NCBI GenBank assembly: GCA_902478715.1 | Contig: CABSMC010000064.1 | Location: forward strand, 1-16,053 | DNA length: 16,053 nucleotides | Source: an uncultured Adlercreutzia sp. | Lineage (GTDB): Bacteria > Actinomycetota > Coriobacteriia > Coriobacteriales > Eggerthellaceae | Direction: 5' to 3' | Shown here: in pieces, positions 14,595-16,053 of the stretch | Layout: every line of letters begins with the position of its first letter | How positions within the stretch are numbered: position 1 is the stretch's first letter | Position numbers and translations under genes: made by a program | The notes under the pieces: generated by a model | Databases searched by the model: none | The model's input: only the letters and a program-made list of their open reading frames with translations | What the model was told of the DNA's origin: nothing

Positions 14595-16053
14595 ATGAGG
14601 CCAACAGAGAGAGCAAAGCAAGCGCTGGCCTACAAGCTCGTCGATTATCTGTGCGCCGACCCTGAGAACAACATGGCGACCATCATGGGCAAAATCGACG
14701 TCCTCGCTCCGGCCAGCCTGTTCGCCGAGCAGCGCGCCGCCTTCTCGGACGCCATCAAGAACAAGACGAACATGTACCAGCTCATCATGCGCGTCATGGA
14801 CTTGAACCCCGAGGTGCGGGCCGATCTGCTGAAGACCTTCATCGTGGACGCGAACTTCCTCGCCTGGGGCAAGCAGGAGAAGATGCGCGAGCGCCATCAG
14901 TGCAACATCCCCTGGGCCATCCTGCTGGATCCGACGAGCGCCTGCAACCTCCACTGCACCGGTTGCTGGGCCGCCGAGTACGGACACGCGTTGAACCTCG
15001 CCTATGACGAGATCGACTCCATCATCCGCCAGGGCAAAGAACTCGGCGTGCATGTGTACATCTACACCGGCGGCGAGCCCCTCGTGCGCAAGCGCGACCT
15101 CATTCGGCTGTGCGAGGCCCATCCGGACTGCGCGTTTCTGTGCTTCACGAACTCCACGCTCATCGACGAGGAGTTCTGCCAGGAGATGATCCGCGTGAAG
15201 AACTTCGTGCCGGCCATCTCCGCCGAGGGCGACGAGGCGGCCACCGACGGACGGCGCGGCGCGGGCACCTACGCCAAGGTGGACGCGGCCATGGATCTTC
15301 TCGCGAGCCACGGGCTGCCCTTCGGCGTGTCCATCTGCTACACCCACGACAACGCGCACTCCGTGGCCTCCGACGCGTACTTCGACTGGCTCATCGACAA
15401 AGGCGCGCTCTTCGCCTGGATCTTCACCTACATGCCCGTGGGCAAGGGCGCGCCGACCGAGCTCATGCCCACGCCGGACGACCGCAAACTGCTCTACCAT
15501 TTCAACCGCCGCGTGCGGGCGGAGAAGCCCATCCTGACGCTCGACTTCCAGCACGACGGCGAGTTCGTCGGCGGCTGCATCGCCGGAGGACGCCGCTATC
15601 TGCACATCAACGCGGCAGGCGATGTGGAGCCCTGCGTGTTCATCCACTACTCCAACGCCAACATCCGCGAGCAACCGCTGCTGGAATGCCTGAAGAGCCC
15701 GCTGTTCATGGCCTACTACGAAGGCCAGCCCTTCAACGACAACTTGCTGCGGCCCTGTCCGATGCTCGAGAATCCCGACTGCTTGGAAGAGATGGTCGAG
15801 AGGAGCGGCGCCCACGGCACCGACCTCGTGGAAACGGAAAGCGCCCACGAGCTGGCCGAGAAATGCCGCCCGGCGGCTCGGGCATGGGCGCCCGAGGCCG
15901 AGCGTCTGTGGACGAACGGCGCCGACGAGCGCGCGCCCTACCGAGCACGCCAGTTCTGCGGCATGGCCGACACCGACAAGGCGAAGTTCGCGCGGCTCGG
16001 CCGCACCATGCACGGGGCCTTCGATCCGGACCGCCCCGTGGACGAGATGGCAC
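14595..16053 (+). CDS. Radical SAM enzyme with SPASM-like C-terminal cysteines (3' end outside window)
   Basis: The frame is open from an ATG with AGGAG seven bases upstream through the last base, giving 486 residues without a stop. The [4Fe-4S]/SAM motif is CNLHCTGC (C117, C121, C124), and the SAM-binding GGEP is at 159-162. Residues 1-100 form a helical domain ahead of the barrel. After the barrel, GGCIAGG (C328), EPCVF (C347), RPCPM (C388) and PDC (C396) could hold an auxiliary cluster, as in SPASM enzymes that act on peptides or cofactors. The last ~75 residues are charged and helical. No signal or membrane segment is seen, so it is cytoplasmic. It is controlled from the region shared with the divergent TetR gene. 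I cannot name its substrate: SPASM architecture suggests peptide or metabolite modification but does not prove it. Confidence 0.9.
   Translation, partial: MRPTERAKQALAYKLVDYLCADPENNMATIMGKIDVLAPASLFAEQRAAFSDAIKNKTNMYQLIMRVMDLNPEVRADLLKTFIVDANFLAWGKQEKMRERHQCNIPWAILLDPTSACNLHCTGCWAAEYGHALNLAYDEIDSIIRQGKELGVHVYIYTGGEPLVRKRDLIRLCEAHPDCAFLCFTNSTLIDEEFCQEMIRVKNFVPAISAEGDEAATDGRRGAGTYAKVDAAMDLLASHGLPFGVSICYTHDNAHSVASDAYFDWLIDKGALFAWIFTYMPVGKGAPTELMPTPDDRKLLYHFNRRVRAEKPILTLDFQHDGEFVGGCIAGGRRYLHINAAGDVEPCVFIHYSNANIREQPLLECLKSPLFMAYYEGQPFNDNLLRPCPMLENPDCLEEMVERSGAHGTDLVETESAHELAEKCRPAARAWAPEAERLWTNGADERAPYRARQFCGMADTDKAKFARLGRTMHGAFDPDRPVDEMA

Noticed and set aside
14409..16013. 534-codon minus-strand frame opposite the radical SAM gene
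   Set aside because: The + strand frame carries CNLHCTGC and GGEP motifs and an SD; the minus frame is low-complexity Val/His/Gly/Glu sequence with no domain.

Overview
The window is GC-rich DNA (about 65% G+C over most of its length) whose gene content points to a gut Actinomycetota of the class Coriobacteriia, probably family Eggerthellaceae (Eggerthella, Gordonibacter or Adlercreutzia-like). The main pointers are a Tat-exported lipoprotein flavin reductase paired with a polytopic membrane LuxR-type regulator, a combination very common in that family, and DYxDS-type helical repeat proteins. The genus is inference. The first 44 bases are not genomic: they are an Illumina Nextera i5 adapter with its index, so the true left edge of this contig is base 45.

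Left region (45-4584). A 5'-truncated, lower-GC repeat protein gene on + converges on a three-gene minus-strand operon. In transcription order the operon encodes a membrane-anchored secreted protein with a low-complexity Ser/Gly/Asn linker and a six-cysteine outer domain, a eukaryotic-type protein kinase with four C-terminal membrane segments, and an FHA-domain protein. The stop/start overlaps (GTGA and ATGA) indicate translational coupling. The operon reads as a self-contained envelope-sensing phosphosignalling module with no function I can name.

Middle region (4585-8470). A 301-base gap holds a promoter, three degenerate GTCAGG-containing repeats and a terminator hairpin. Next comes a 642-residue Tat/lipoprotein fumarate-reductase-like flavoprotein with a covalent-FMN domain. 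It is preceded on the same strand by a 12-TM LuxR-type regulator, with a palindrome near -45 of a candidate promoter between them.

Right-centre (8470-13632). A tight minus-strand run encodes an ATP-grasp-like ligase, a DUF1461/Lit-like membrane protein, a YbaK aminoacyl-tRNA deacylase and the primosomal helicase PriA. The LuxR regulator starts 9 bases after priA. These genes are probably co-transcribed.

Right end (13753-16053). A TetR repressor gene is divergent from a radical SAM/SPASM-like enzyme gene that runs off the window. Two inverted repeats lie in the 248-base shared control region. This looks like a simple locally regulated pair whose substrate is unknown.
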